Part shown: positions 42,271 through 52,840 of the stretch, piece by piece | Position numbering within the stretch: the first letter of the stretch is position 1 | Layout: each line of letters starts with the position of its first letter | Source: SMAG-U1939 sp036376595 | GTDB lineage: Bacteria > Chloroflexota > Ktedonobacteria > Ktedonobacterales > JADMIN01 | Assembly: GCA_036376595.1 (NCBI GenBank) | Contig: DASVAA010000189.1 | Span: 51,936-115,935 of the forward strand | Direction of reading: 5' to 3' | Length of the DNA: 64,000 bases | Translations under genes and position numbers: made by a program | The notes under the pieces: model-generated | Told to the model about the DNA's origin: nothing | The model's input: the letters and a program-made list of their open reading frames with translations, nothing else | Database searches by the model: none

Positions 42271-42365
42271 GGCGCCCACCGGACGCCCCTACGCATGTGC
42301 CTCGTCTCGTTGGCGGGCGTCCACCGGACATGGCGACCCCGCGGGCGTCCACCGGACGCCCCTAC
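42271..42365 (-). repeat. Cluster of three GTAG-type palindromes
   Basis: Minus-strand copies lie at 42271-42292 (one arm mismatched), about 42315-42330 (truncated, right arm lost) and 42343-42365 (complete, with GTAG head). They fill the gap between the lipoprotein and DUF2203 genes. Confidence 0.75.
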
Positions 42366-42391
42366 GAGGTGCGTGGTGGGGGGAGCCGGAC

Positions 42392-42793
42392 TCAGAACAT
42401 ATCCATCGGCTGGCGGCCAGAGACACCTGTGTCGGTGGGGTGCCACCAGCCGATGCCTTCCTCGCCTAGTCGCCAGCACAGATACACCTCGCGTCCCTGG
42501 CGCTGCGCCGGGAAGTCCACCAGCCCGGATTCGAGGTCCTTCACCAGCGCGCCCAGCTCAGCAATCTCGGCGACGGCACGCTGGATGTCGCGCGCTGCGC
42601 GGGCCATCGTCTCGCGCGCCCGCTGGGCATTCGGCTGCGAGACGTGCCCGTTGCCCTGGAGCTTCTCTTGCAGCGCATCGAACTGCTCCTCGGCGGCGAC
42701 ATACTCCGCGCGCAGCCGCTGGATGTCTTCCAGCAGCGGCGTGATGCGCGGCAGCAGCGCTTCGGCCTCGCCCAGCGTGAAGTAACGGTCCAT
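42392..42793 (-). CDS. DUF2203 family protein
   Basis: This 133-residue protein has a long N-terminal helical part (FTLGEAEALLPRITPLLEDI, then AAEEQFDALQEKLQ, a coiled-coil-like hairpin). A C-terminal beta segment carries LESGLVDFPAQRQGREVYLCWRLGE and IGWWHPTDTG. This is the whole DUF2203 pattern; function is unknown. It is the last gene of a minus-strand run that follows DegV by 29 bases. Confidence 0.88.
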   Translation of the reverse strand: MDRYFTLGEAEALLPRITPLLEDIQRLRAEYVAAEEQFDALQEKLQGNGHVSQPNAQRARETMARAARDIQRAVAEIAELGALVKDLESGLVDFPAQRQGREVYLCWRLGEEGIGWWHPTDTGVSGRQPMDMF

Positions 42794-42822
42794 GTGTTCC
42801 GCCTGCGGTCCGCTCGCCTGGC

Positions 42823-43665
42823 CTACGCCTTGGTGATGGCGATGATGCCGCCCGCGCCTGGGCCGGCGTGCGTGCCGACGACCGGCCCCAGCAGGAAGCG
42901 CTCGATAGGCCCGCTCCAGAAGCCGCGCGCAACCTCGCTCAGCTCGGAGGCGACCGTATCGTCGCTGGCGGCCACGGCGACGGCTTCCAGCGGACCCATG
43001 CCGCCGATGCGCTGCCCCAGCCGCTCCAGCGCCTTGCCGCGCGTGCGCACGCGCTCCAGCGGCACCACCTCCGACTCTTTGATGCCTAGAATCGGCTTGA
43101 TGTTGAGCAGCGTGCCGACCAGCGCCTGCGCGTTGCCGATCCGGCCGCCGCGCTTGAGATATTCGAGCGTGTCGAGCACGGCCACGAGGTGCGTGCGCTC
43201 CAGCAGGCTGCGGGCGTGCGCGGCGAGCTGATCCAGCGAGGCGCCGGTCTTGGCCTCCTGCGCCACGATCTCCGCCGCCAGGCCGAAGCCGCCGCTGACG
43301 CTGCCGGTGTCGATCACCTCGATGGGAATGCTGGTGCGCTCGGTGATCTCGCGCGCGGCGGTGGTGGACGCCTGATAGCTCGCGCTCAGGCCGCTGCCGA
43401 TGTGCAGCGCGAGCACGCCGGTCGCGCCCTCGTCGATCAGCTTCTGGTAATGTTCCTCGAAGAGCGCGGGCGGCGGCGTGGAGGTGGTGGGCGTGATGTG
43501 GCTCTTCTGCAGGCGCTCGTAGAATGATGCAGTATCGAGGTCAATCACGTCGCGGAAGGACTCGTCGCCGAAGAGCACGATCAGCGGCACAACTTCGATG
43601 CCCAGCTCGCGCGCGCGCTCCGGCGGAATATCCGCGGTGCTGTCTACCAGAATGCGAATTGCCAC
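42823..43665 (-). CDS. DegV family fatty-acid-binding protein (FakB-type)
   Basis: The 280-residue protein is a DegV fold: IRILVDSTADIPPE at the N-terminus, TSTPPPALFEEHY, LHIGSGLSASYQAS with the acyl-carboxylate Ser region, VIDTGSVSGGFG, and TLEYLKRGGRIGNAQALVGTLLNIKPIL. FakB proteins hold a fatty acid while FakA phosphorylates it. The gene directly upstream in the run is FakA-like, supporting this partner role. Acyl-chain preference cannot be read. Confidence 0.9.
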   Translation of the reverse strand: MAIRILVDSTADIPPERARELGIEVVPLIVLFGDESFRDVIDLDTASFYERLQKSHITPTTSTPPPALFEEHYQKLIDEGATGVLALHIGSGLSASYQASTTAAREITERTSIPIEVIDTGSVSGGFGLAAEIVAQEAKTGASLDQLAAHARSLLERTHLVAVLDTLEYLKRGGRIGNAQALVGTLLNIKPILGIKESEVVPLERVRTRGKALERLGQRIGGMGPLEAVAVAASDDTVASELSEVARGFWSGPIERFLLGPVVGTHAGPGAGGIIAITKA

Positions 43666-43750
43666 GGTGTGTCCTCCCTCGCGCGCTCCGGTGGCACGGC
43701 CCGATCATCCAGAGGGCATATGCCATGCGCCCCCTACGGATGCGGCGTGC

Positions 43751-45517
43751 CTACTCGGCTGAGATGATGTACGCGTAGAACGGCTGGCCGCCCTCGACAA
43801 TCTCGATCTCTTGTTGTGGGTACTGCTCTTTGATGCGCTGCGCCATCGCCTCGGCCTCGGCGCGCGTCACGTCGGCGCCGTAGTAGACCGTGACGATCTC
43901 GTAGCGCTCGACCTGCACGCGGGCCAGCGTGTCGCGCACCACCGCCTCCAGGTCGGTGCCGGCGGTAACGAGCCGGCCGTTGACCAGCCCGATCACGTCG
44001 CCTTCGGTGACGCTGATGCCGTCGAGCTGCACCGAGCGTACGGCGCGCGTAATCTCGGCGGTCTGCACCTGGGCGTAGGCGGCGTCCATCGCCTGGCAAT
44101 TGGTGGCGAAGTCGGCCTCGTAGTTGAAGGCCAGCATCGCCGCGATGCCCTGCGGCATGGTATCGGTGGGCACGACATGCACCTGCTTGGCGGTGAGCTG
44201 CTCCACCTGGCGCGCGCTCATCACCACGTTGCCGTTATTGGGCAGCAGGATCACCTGCTGCGAGGGACACGCCTCCACCGCGTCGAGCAGGTCCTGCGTG
44301 CTGGGGTTCATGGTCTGGCCGCCGGGCACGATGCGCGAGACGTTGAGGCTCTCGAAGACCTTGACCCAGCCCTCGCCCGCCGCCACGACGACGGTGCCGA
44401 TCTCGGTGAGCCGCGGCGCCTCGACGCGCGGGGCGGGCGGCTCGGCCACAGCCGTGCCTGTCGCTCCAGCACCCGCGCCGACCGATGCCGCGGCGCTGGT
44501 GCCGTTGGCACCCGCGACCATGCCGCGTTCGCGCGCGCTCTCGGCGGCGTAGCGCAGGCTCTGCTCCTGGAGGTTCTCGATGTTGATGTCCTGCAAGCTG
44601 CCGAGGCTGACACCGTAGTCGAGGATTTTGCCGGGCGTCTCGGTATGCGTGTGGACCTTGAGCAGCTTGCTGTCGCCGGCCACCACCGTCGAGACGCCGC
44701 CCATGTGGGTGATGGTATCGCGGATCGCCTCGACGTCGAGGTTTTCGCCGTGGAGCAGGAAGACGACCTCGTAGCCGAACTCCTCTTCGATCTGCACGTT
44801 GCCCTTGCGGGTCTCTTCGAGCTCCTCGGACTGTTCGGTGGCGGTCATCTGCACCGACTCGCCCCGCGCGTAGCGCCACATGCCCTCGAAGATCGTCGTC
44901 AGCCCCTGCCCGCCGGCATCTACCACGCCCGCCTGCTTGAGCGTGGGCAGTAGATCAGGCGTCCGAGCGACGGCTGCGCGGGCGGCGGTGACGATATCGC
45001 CCAGCAGCACCGCGATGTCGGAGCCCCGTGCGGCGCTCTGCTGGGCCGCCTCGGCGCTCTCGCGGATCACCGTCAGGATCGTCCCCTCAACCGGCTTGAT
45101 GACGGCACGGTAGGCGAGCTTCTGGGCCTCGGCCAGCGCGGCGGCGAAGTCGCGGGCGGTGAAGGTGTTCCTGCCCTGGAGTCCCTGGCTGATGCCGCGC
45201 AGGATCTGCGAGAGGATCACGCCAGAGTTGCCGCGCGCGCCCATCAGCGCGCCGCGGGCGAGCTTCTCGGCGATCACCGCCGCCGAGGTCTCGGGCGATT
45301 CGACAATCTCCTTGGTGGCGGCGCGCATCGTCAGGCTCATGTTGGTGCCGGTATCGCCGTCAGGCACCGGGAAAACGTTGAGCGCGTTGATCTGCGCGCG
45401 GTGCTGTTCGAGCCAGGCGTGACCGGCCATTACGGCGCGTTTGTAGTCCTGCCCATCGAAGACGCCGGTGTGCCGAGGACGAGCGCGTGAGAAGCGCGAG
45501 AAGATATTTCGTGCCAT
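43751..45517 (-). CDS. fakA: DAK2-domain fatty acid kinase (FakA/YloV-type)
   Basis: FakA phosphorylates FakB-bound fatty acids with ATP, feeding exogenous acyl chains to lipid synthesis. In 588 residues, the DAK2/DhaL nucleotide domain is N-terminal (NALNVFPVPDGDTGTNMSLT with the metal-binding Asp residues, ARGNSGVILSQILRG, PVEGTILTVIRESAE, GVVDAGGQGL). A FakB-contacting middle and a DegV-like C-terminal domain (QVILLPNNGNVVMSA, TDTMPQGIAAMLAFN) follow. Order Asp23-FakA, next to divergent rpmB, matches the rpmB-yloU-yloV arrangement of Firmicutes. An Ala/Gly/Pro linker lies near 345-370. Confidence 0.92.
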   Translation of the reverse strand: MARNIFSRFSRARPRHTGVFDGQDYKRAVMAGHAWLEQHRAQINALNVFPVPDGDTGTNMSLTMRAATKEIVESPETSAAVIAEKLARGALMGARGNSGVILSQILRGISQGLQGRNTFTARDFAAALAEAQKLAYRAVIKPVEGTILTVIRESAEAAQQSAARGSDIAVLLGDIVTAARAAVARTPDLLPTLKQAGVVDAGGQGLTTIFEGMWRYARGESVQMTATEQSEELEETRKGNVQIEEEFGYEVVFLLHGENLDVEAIRDTITHMGGVSTVVAGDSKLLKVHTHTETPGKILDYGVSLGSLQDINIENLQEQSLRYAAESARERGMVAGANGTSAAASVGAGAGATGTAVAEPPAPRVEAPRLTEIGTVVVAAGEGWVKVFESLNVSRIVPGGQTMNPSTQDLLDAVEACPSQQVILLPNNGNVVMSARQVEQLTAKQVHVVPTDTMPQGIAAMLAFNYEADFATNCQAMDAAYAQVQTAEITRAVRSVQLDGISVTEGDVIGLVNGRLVTAGTDLEAVVRDTLARVQVERYEIVTVYYGADVTRAEAEAMAQRIKEQYPQQEIEIVEGGQPFYAYIISAE

Positions 45518-45607
45518 ATGCTTCGCGGGGACGCTACTCGGTCCCTTCGCCCTCCCTCAATCCTGGATCGCGGCTCACATGGGCCAGTGCGGGTGATCGC
45601 GGCGCCA

Positions 45608-45624
45608 GGCGTCCAGCGGACGCC
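45608..45624. repeat. Variant REP-like palindrome
   Basis: GGCGTCC-AGC-GGACGCC, a relative of the first GTAG type; the flanking CTAC is altered to CAAC. Confidence 0.55.
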
Positions 45625-45656
45625 CCCAACGCCCCGGTGCATGGCGTGCTTGGACC

Positions 45657-46076
45657 TTACGCGGGTGGCGGCACGCGCAGCGCCTGAACGTTGACGTTGA
45701 CGCTCACGACACGCAGCCCAAGCGGCCGCTCGACCGCGAACTTGACGCTCGCCATGATGTTATGGGCAATCTCGGTGATGCGCAAGCCGTGTTCGAGCAC
45801 GACGTGAACGTCAATGACAATCGCGTCGTCGCGGAAGCGCACCTCGACGCCACGACCGTAGTGCTCCGGCGGCAGCAGCTCGACCTGTCCGGGGCGCCGC
45901 GAGCGGCGCGCGGCGATGCCCACCACGCCGTAGCACTCCGCCACGGCGCGGCCGGCGAGTGTCGCGATCGCGCGGGGGGCGACCTCGATCTTGCCCGCGG
46001 GCTGTGGCTCCGCCGGGCGCTGTGTGGCCTCCGGCGGGGCGCTCTCGGCCTGCGGACCGATCCGAAGCTGGGCCAT
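45657..46076 (-). CDS. Asp23/Gls24 family envelope stress protein (YloU-type)
   Basis: The 139-residue protein has a short variable N-terminus and then the Asp23 domain: GKIEVAPRAIATLAGRAVAECYGVVGIA, VEVRFRDDAIVIDVHVVLEHGLRITEIAHNI, and ending in GLRVVSVNVNVQALR. Family members lie at the membrane and affect envelope homeostasis. ATG 46076 follows AGGAGGGGG. It precedes FakA by 139 bases that carry a palindrome. Confidence 0.9.
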   Translation of the reverse strand: MAQLRIGPQAESAPPEATQRPAEPQPAGKIEVAPRAIATLAGRAVAECYGVVGIAARRSRRPGQVELLPPEHYGRGVEVRFRDDAIVIDVHVVLEHGLRITEIAHNIMASVKFAVERPLGLRVVSVNVNVQALRVPPPA

Positions 46077-46188
46077 GGCGTATCCCCCTCCTGTGCGCCG
46101 CGACGAGCGGGCGCCGACCACCCGCATGCGGCACGGACGCGCTCGCTGCCATTCTAGCACGTATGGGCCAAGCCGCGGGGCGGGTAAG

Positions 46189-46249
46189 CCGGCGGTTGAA
46201 ACCGCGCCTAGGGGCCTGGCGGCCACAAAGTCCACCTTCGTGGACTGGG
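46189..46249. repeat. nTGAAn-type dispersed palindrome
   Basis: GGCGGTTGAAACCGCGCCTA, GGGGCCTGGCGGCC, then GTCCACCTTCGTGGAC. The order of parts matches the copy at 32771-32835. It sits just before the rpmB promoter. Confidence 0.7.
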
Positions 46250-46267
46250 TGTGACAGGCCGGCATGC

Positions 46268-46296
46268 TTGCGTTCGGCGTCGCGCCATGCTATACT
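46268..46296 (+). promoter_or_regulatory. Promoter of rpmB
   Basis: TTGCGT (46268-46273), 17 bases, TATACT (46291-46296). Transcription from about 46303 gives an unusually long leader of about 268 bases before the ATG. Confidence 0.75.
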
Positions 46297-46570
46297 AGCA
46301 CGGTGCGCCTATCGTGCGACAGCGCATTATGTGCCAGCATCTGCCAGTGGTTGTGCGCGGGGTCGGCGCCCCTCACGCTTTTGCCGGAGCGGCGCCCGCA
46401 CGGTGATGGTAACACCGCCGCACCCGGCGGTCAACGCAAGCATGCGATACGGCACGGGAACGGGAACGCCAGCGGTGGTGGGAATCCCGAGGACGTGCCG
46501 CAACGAGATATCTGCCGCGGGGACGAGACATGGCCGCGGTCCAGCCAAAGAGAAGAGAAGGGGAATCAGC

Positions 46571-46783
46571 ATGGCCGCGCGCTGTGATGTGTGCCACCGC
46601 AAGCCGCAGTATGGGCACAATGTTAGCCACTCGAACCGCAAGACCAATCGGCGCTTCAAGGTCAATGTGCAGCACCGGCGCGTCACGATCAACGGGCAGG
46701 TAAAGACGGTCTACATCTGCACCCGCTGCCTGCGCACGATGGTCAAGGCGCCGCGCGAGGTGAAGGTCGCCGTCGCGAAGTAG
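46571..46783 (+). CDS. rpmB: 50S ribosomal protein L28, zinc form
   Basis: L28 (70 residues) sits near the ribosomal E site. MAARCDVCHRKPQYGHNVSH and SNRKTNRRFKVNVQ are standard, and the C-terminal half has YICTRCLRTMVK. Two CxxC pairs (5/8 and 50/53) make it a zinc-binding type. The ATG follows AAGAGAAGGGGA. It is divergent from Asp23. Upstream frames open through this region are not coding. Confidence 0.96.
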   Translation: MAARCDVCHRKPQYGHNVSHSNRKTNRRFKVNVQHRRVTINGQVKTVYICTRCLRTMVKAPREVKVAVAK

Positions 46784-46985
46784 CGGCGATTCGGTCGGGT
46801 TGGCCGGCGGATGAGTCCACGCCTGCTTCGGATTCGTACGCCACTGACACGATTGCCGCGATCGGCGAGAGGCGCCTTTGGGCAGGCAGGCGGCCTGAAG
46901 CGCCGTGGGTAATCCCGTGATGGGCACCTACGTGGTGTAGCAGCCGCTTGATCTGGATGAATAGGCCGAGCCAGAAGCGACGTGA

Positions 46986-47022
46986 CGGGCTGGAGCATGG
47001 CGCTCCGGCCCGAATTTTTTGT
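46986..47022 (+). terminator. Intrinsic terminator, probably of rpmB
   Basis: CGGGCTGGAGC / GCTCCGGCCCG forms a stem, followed by AATTTTTTGTT. It lies 200 bases past the L28 stop and 22 bases before the mnmA promoter. Confidence 0.7.
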
Positions 47023-47043
47023 TGCCCGATATTCGGCGCACGC

Positions 47044-47073
47044 TTGATGAGGTGGGTACCGCTGACGTATACT
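47044..47073 (+). promoter_or_regulatory. Promoter of mnmA
   Basis: TTGATG (47044-47049), 18 bases, TATACT (47068-47073). Confidence 0.65.
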
Positions 47074-47140
47074 GTGGCGATGGCGCCCGGCAGGTGGAGC
47101 TATGTGGCGCGCACACGGAACGGATGGAGTTGGGCAAGCA

Positions 47141-48262
47141 ATGACGCGCGTGGTGGTCGGCATGAGCGGAGGCGTGGATAGCTCCGTCGCGGCGGCGCTG
47201 CTCAAAGAGCAGGGCTACGACGTCGTGGGCATCATGCTGCGGCTGTGGTCCGAGCCGGCGGCCGACGCGGATGCTGACAACAACGGTGATGAGCTGGTCG
47301 TCGAGAATAAGTGCTGCTCGCTCGAATCCATGTCCGACGCGCGGCGCGTGGCGGCGCAGCTCGACATCCCCTTCTACGTCGTCAACGTCGAGCAGCCCTT
47401 CCAGCAGACCATCGTGGACTACTTCTACGACGAGTACGCCGCCGGCCGCACGCCCAATCCCTGCCTGCGCTGTAACCGCCACATCCGCTTCACGCTGCTG
47501 CTGGAGCGCGCGCTGGCGCTGGGCGCCGAGTACCTCGCCACCGGCCACTACGTGCGTGTGGACGACGACCCCGCGACAGGCCTGCGCCGGCTGCGCCGCG
47601 GTTTCAGCGACGAGAAGGACCAGTCTTACGTGCTGCATGTGCTCTCGCAGGGGCAACTTCGCCATGCGCTCTTCCCGCTGGGCGAGTACACCAAGCCCCA
47701 GGTGCGCGCGATGGCCGCTGAGCGCGGGCTGAGCGTGGCGTCCAAGGCCGAAAGCCAGGAGATCTGCTTCGTCGCCAAGAACGACTACCGTGGCTTCATG
47801 CGGCGCTACGCCGAGGCGACCGGGCGCGCGGCGCCGCAGCCGGGCCCAATCCTCGATGAGCGCGGCGCCCAGCTCGGCGAGCACGGCGGGCTGGCGTACT
47901 ACACCGTCGGTCAGCGCAAGGGACTGGGCATCGCCGCGCGCGAGCCGCTACACGTGCTGCGCCTCGATGCGGAGCGCAACGCGCTGGTGGTGGGACCAGC
48001 GGCGCGGCTGGAGCGCGATATATTCGAGGTCCACGAGACGACCTTCACCAACGGGGACGTGCCCGAGACGCCATTTGAGGCGCAGGTGAAGGTGCGCTAC
48101 AAGGCGCCCACAGTGCCGGCGACTGTCACGCCGCTGCCCGACCGCCGCGCGCACGTCGAGCTGGCGTCACCGCAGCGGGCGATCACGCCGGGCCAGGCGG
48201 CGGTCTTCTACGGCGGCGAGCAAGGCGACGAGGTGCTGGGCGGCGGCCTGATCGTGGTGTAG
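47141..48262 (+). CDS. mnmA: tRNA-specific 2-thiouridylase
   Basis: MnmA adds sulfur to U34 of tRNA-Lys, -Glu and -Gln. In 373 residues, the PP-loop SGGVDSS is at 9-15, the first catalytic Cys is in NPCLRCNRHIRF, and the second is in ESQEICFV. C-terminal domains begin near GLAYYTVGQRKGLGI. There is an acidic insert (ADADADNNGDE, near 49-60). GGAG upstream of ATG 47141 is about 12 bases away, rather far. It lies alone between a terminator and a non-coding gap. Confidence 0.95.
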   Translation: MTRVVVGMSGGVDSSVAAALLKEQGYDVVGIMLRLWSEPAADADADNNGDELVVENKCCSLESMSDARRVAAQLDIPFYVVNVEQPFQQTIVDYFYDEYAAGRTPNPCLRCNRHIRFTLLLERALALGAEYLATGHYVRVDDDPATGLRRLRRGFSDEKDQSYVLHVLSQGQLRHALFPLGEYTKPQVRAMAAERGLSVASKAESQEICFVAKNDYRGFMRRYAEATGRAAPQPGPILDERGAQLGEHGGLAYYTVGQRKGLGIAAREPLHVLRLDAERNALVVGPAARLERDIFEVHETTFTNGDVPETPFEAQVKVRYKAPTVPATVTPLPDRRAHVELASPQRAITPGQAAVFYGGEQGDEVLGGGLIVV

Positions 48263-48463
48263 CTCACCTGGCCGCCACGATGTATACCTTGCGTAGCGGG
48301 CGAGCGCCCAAATCACGCCGTGAGGCGCATGTATGCTCAGCGAGCACGCCGAGAAAGCGATGGCGCGCGCTCACTTTGGGCGCGTGAAGGACGGGCACCT
48401 GGTCCGCCGAGATCCCACTGCCTGGGTTTTCGACGGCCTCGCTGTAGCCCGCTCAGAGTGGCA

Positions 48464-49390
48464 TCACTTCACAGGGCAGATGTAGTACGAGGGCGGAGTC
48501 GTTGCCTGGGGAATCTGGCGTTGCATCGAGGCCGTCGCGCAAGCCGCGCCCGTCCACTTCAGACCGCCTGGGGAGAAGATGGCCGGTGCTCCAATCAGAG
48601 CGAACGGCAATGGGTGATGATCGACTATAGGCGCGGCCGCGAAGCCATACATGCCGGCCGCAACGGGTAGATTGGACTGCAAAAACACCACCATGCTCTG
48701 GCCTGGCGGGATGGTCGCTGGAAGTGGCCCGTACGGGGTGGTTCGGCTGGAATCGGTTGGCTGCGTTCCTGCACTCACCCACGTGACAGTCTCCTCGGTG
48801 CCGGCGGCTGCATGCGCCGCGAGCCCGACCCGCATCCTTTCGTCCCATTGGAACGTGACACTACACCCGGCGCTGACTATTCCCTGTGGGGCGGACCGCG
48901 TGTAGTAGCCGTCACACGTGTTCCATGTCTGCACAGGTCCCGAGTAGGCCGCGAACTGGTTGACGCGCAGCTTCACGCCCTCAATCTCGTGTGACTGGCT
49001 TGGAGAAGCGTTGCACAGCGTCAACGCGAAACCGCCACCGTTTATGGGATTGACCACCGGCTCGACGGGAAAGCGCTCGGCCATCGCGGCTGTATCATTG
49101 GGATCGGGGAGCTGCAGCGGCTGATGCGGCGTATCGCCAGCGAGCTTGCGTGAACCGTTCCCGAAGTATCCAGTCCTGATAAGCATGTCGCCAAGGTGGT
49201 ATACCGGGGCAAACGCCGGGCTAGTGCCCGCGTGCTGGCAGGCAGCGTTGAATGTGGCTTCCGTGACGGTGGAAATCGGCGTGGACGACGCCGATGTACC
49301 GGTATGCGCGGCGCTAGATGACGTGGGTGCGCAGCCAGCCAGTACCACGGCCGTAACGACGATACTCATGAGGATCACGCGCGCACGCAT
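48464..49390 (-). CDS. Lipoprotein of unknown function
   Basis: The 308-residue protein has signal RVILMSIVVTAVVLAGC (lipobox LAGC) and a Ser/Thr linker. A domain with strand-like segments follows (GGGFALTLCNASPS, GVKLRVNQFAAYSG, GCSVTFQWDERM, GQSMVVFLQSNLPVAAGMYGF); its spaced cysteines may form disulfides. No family recognised. ATG 49390 follows AGGAGG. It stands alone downstream of the clpC terminator. Confidence 0.75.
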   Translation of the reverse strand: MRARVILMSIVVTAVVLAGCAPTSSSAAHTGTSASSTPISTVTEATFNAACQHAGTSPAFAPVYHLGDMLIRTGYFGNGSRKLAGDTPHQPLQLPDPNDTAAMAERFPVEPVVNPINGGGFALTLCNASPSQSHEIEGVKLRVNQFAAYSGPVQTWNTCDGYYTRSAPQGIVSAGCSVTFQWDERMRVGLAAHAAAGTEETVTWVSAGTQPTDSSRTTPYGPLPATIPPGQSMVVFLQSNLPVAAGMYGFAAAPIVDHHPLPFALIGAPAIFSPGGLKWTGAACATASMQRQIPQATTPPSYYICPVK

Positions 49391-49641
49391 GACATCGCCT
49401 CCTGGCCGATCGCGGGTATAACCCGCTGGTTCCTTCGTGTGCCGCGACGCTGGGCTGTCTGTCGAATGTCCGGACCCAGGTCGCATCAGGGCGGTCAGTC
49501 TGCGAGCGCGGACTCGCCGCCCTCAAGGACTCTCTGAATGCACTACGTAAACTCGCTTCTGCTGTGCGGTCTCGCGCCAGGACAGCGTTCTTACATAACG
49601 ATAGCCTAACGCTTCCGTGTGCCGCCACGCACGTGCCGCGC

Positions 49642-49690
49642 ATGGAAAAACAACGCGCCCCGGAGGGAGCAATCCTTCCGGGGCGCGCGT
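49642..49690 (-). terminator. Intrinsic terminator of clpC
   Basis: On the minus strand CGCGCCCCGGAAGG and CCCTCCGGGGCGCG form a long stem, followed by TTGTTTTTCC. Confidence 0.88.
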
Positions 49691-49715
49691 CTGTGTGTCT
49701 CGTGAGCGCCGATCG

Positions 49716-52259
<2,544 letters not shown>

Positions 52260-52840
52260 CCCCCCTTTCAAGGACGAGGGTGGAACCGGGCCCTCCACTG
52301 AAGATGAACCCGGAGGTAATCATACGCCATCTCCTGTCCAGCGTCAAGGAAGCTGATCGGCGTAAACCCGCTTGGCAAGCGGCTTCGCGCCAACTGCTGC
52401 GCTCCTGGCGCCAGCATTGCCCGAGCGCGTGGCCATGACGTCGTCGTCTTCTCCTATAGCAATCCATGCGCCTGGACGAACATCGGAAAGCATGCGCCCG
52501 CCAAATCCGCCGGCGACGGTGGTGGTCGCGCGAGCTTGTCCTGATGTTACCTTTATATACGTATGGGACGCCACACTCGGCGTAACTCTCTCGTGGCAAT
52601 CCGGTCGCCGCGGCTCGCGAAGGTGATGGAGCGCGTGGCAATGTTCGGCCGTGCGACTCTGGTGCGACGCATCGGCCGTCACGTTAGCTTGTGCTGGCGT
52701 CCGCACTCGCGCTTGCCTGCGTAGCATGTGGATTACCGGTGCTGGCGCCGGCACCACCGCTATGATCCATGCTAACGCGACGAGCCGCCGTCCACGTGGG
52801 ACAGCGGCCCGTTCGGGCTGAACCGGATGAGAGTCGCGCG
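52260..52840. other. Gap between clpC and rpsA, 581 bases
   Basis: No gene is supported; open frames here have shadow-like, Arg-rich compositions. A minus-strand AT-rich island TATATAAAGG near 52550 is the best -10 candidate for clpC, without a convincing -35. Confidence 0.4.

Noticed and set aside
52260..52840. CtsR or CIRCE heat-shock operator before clpC
   Set aside because: I looked for the GGTCAAA tandem and the TTAGCACTC/GAGTGCTAA inverted repeat and saw neither.
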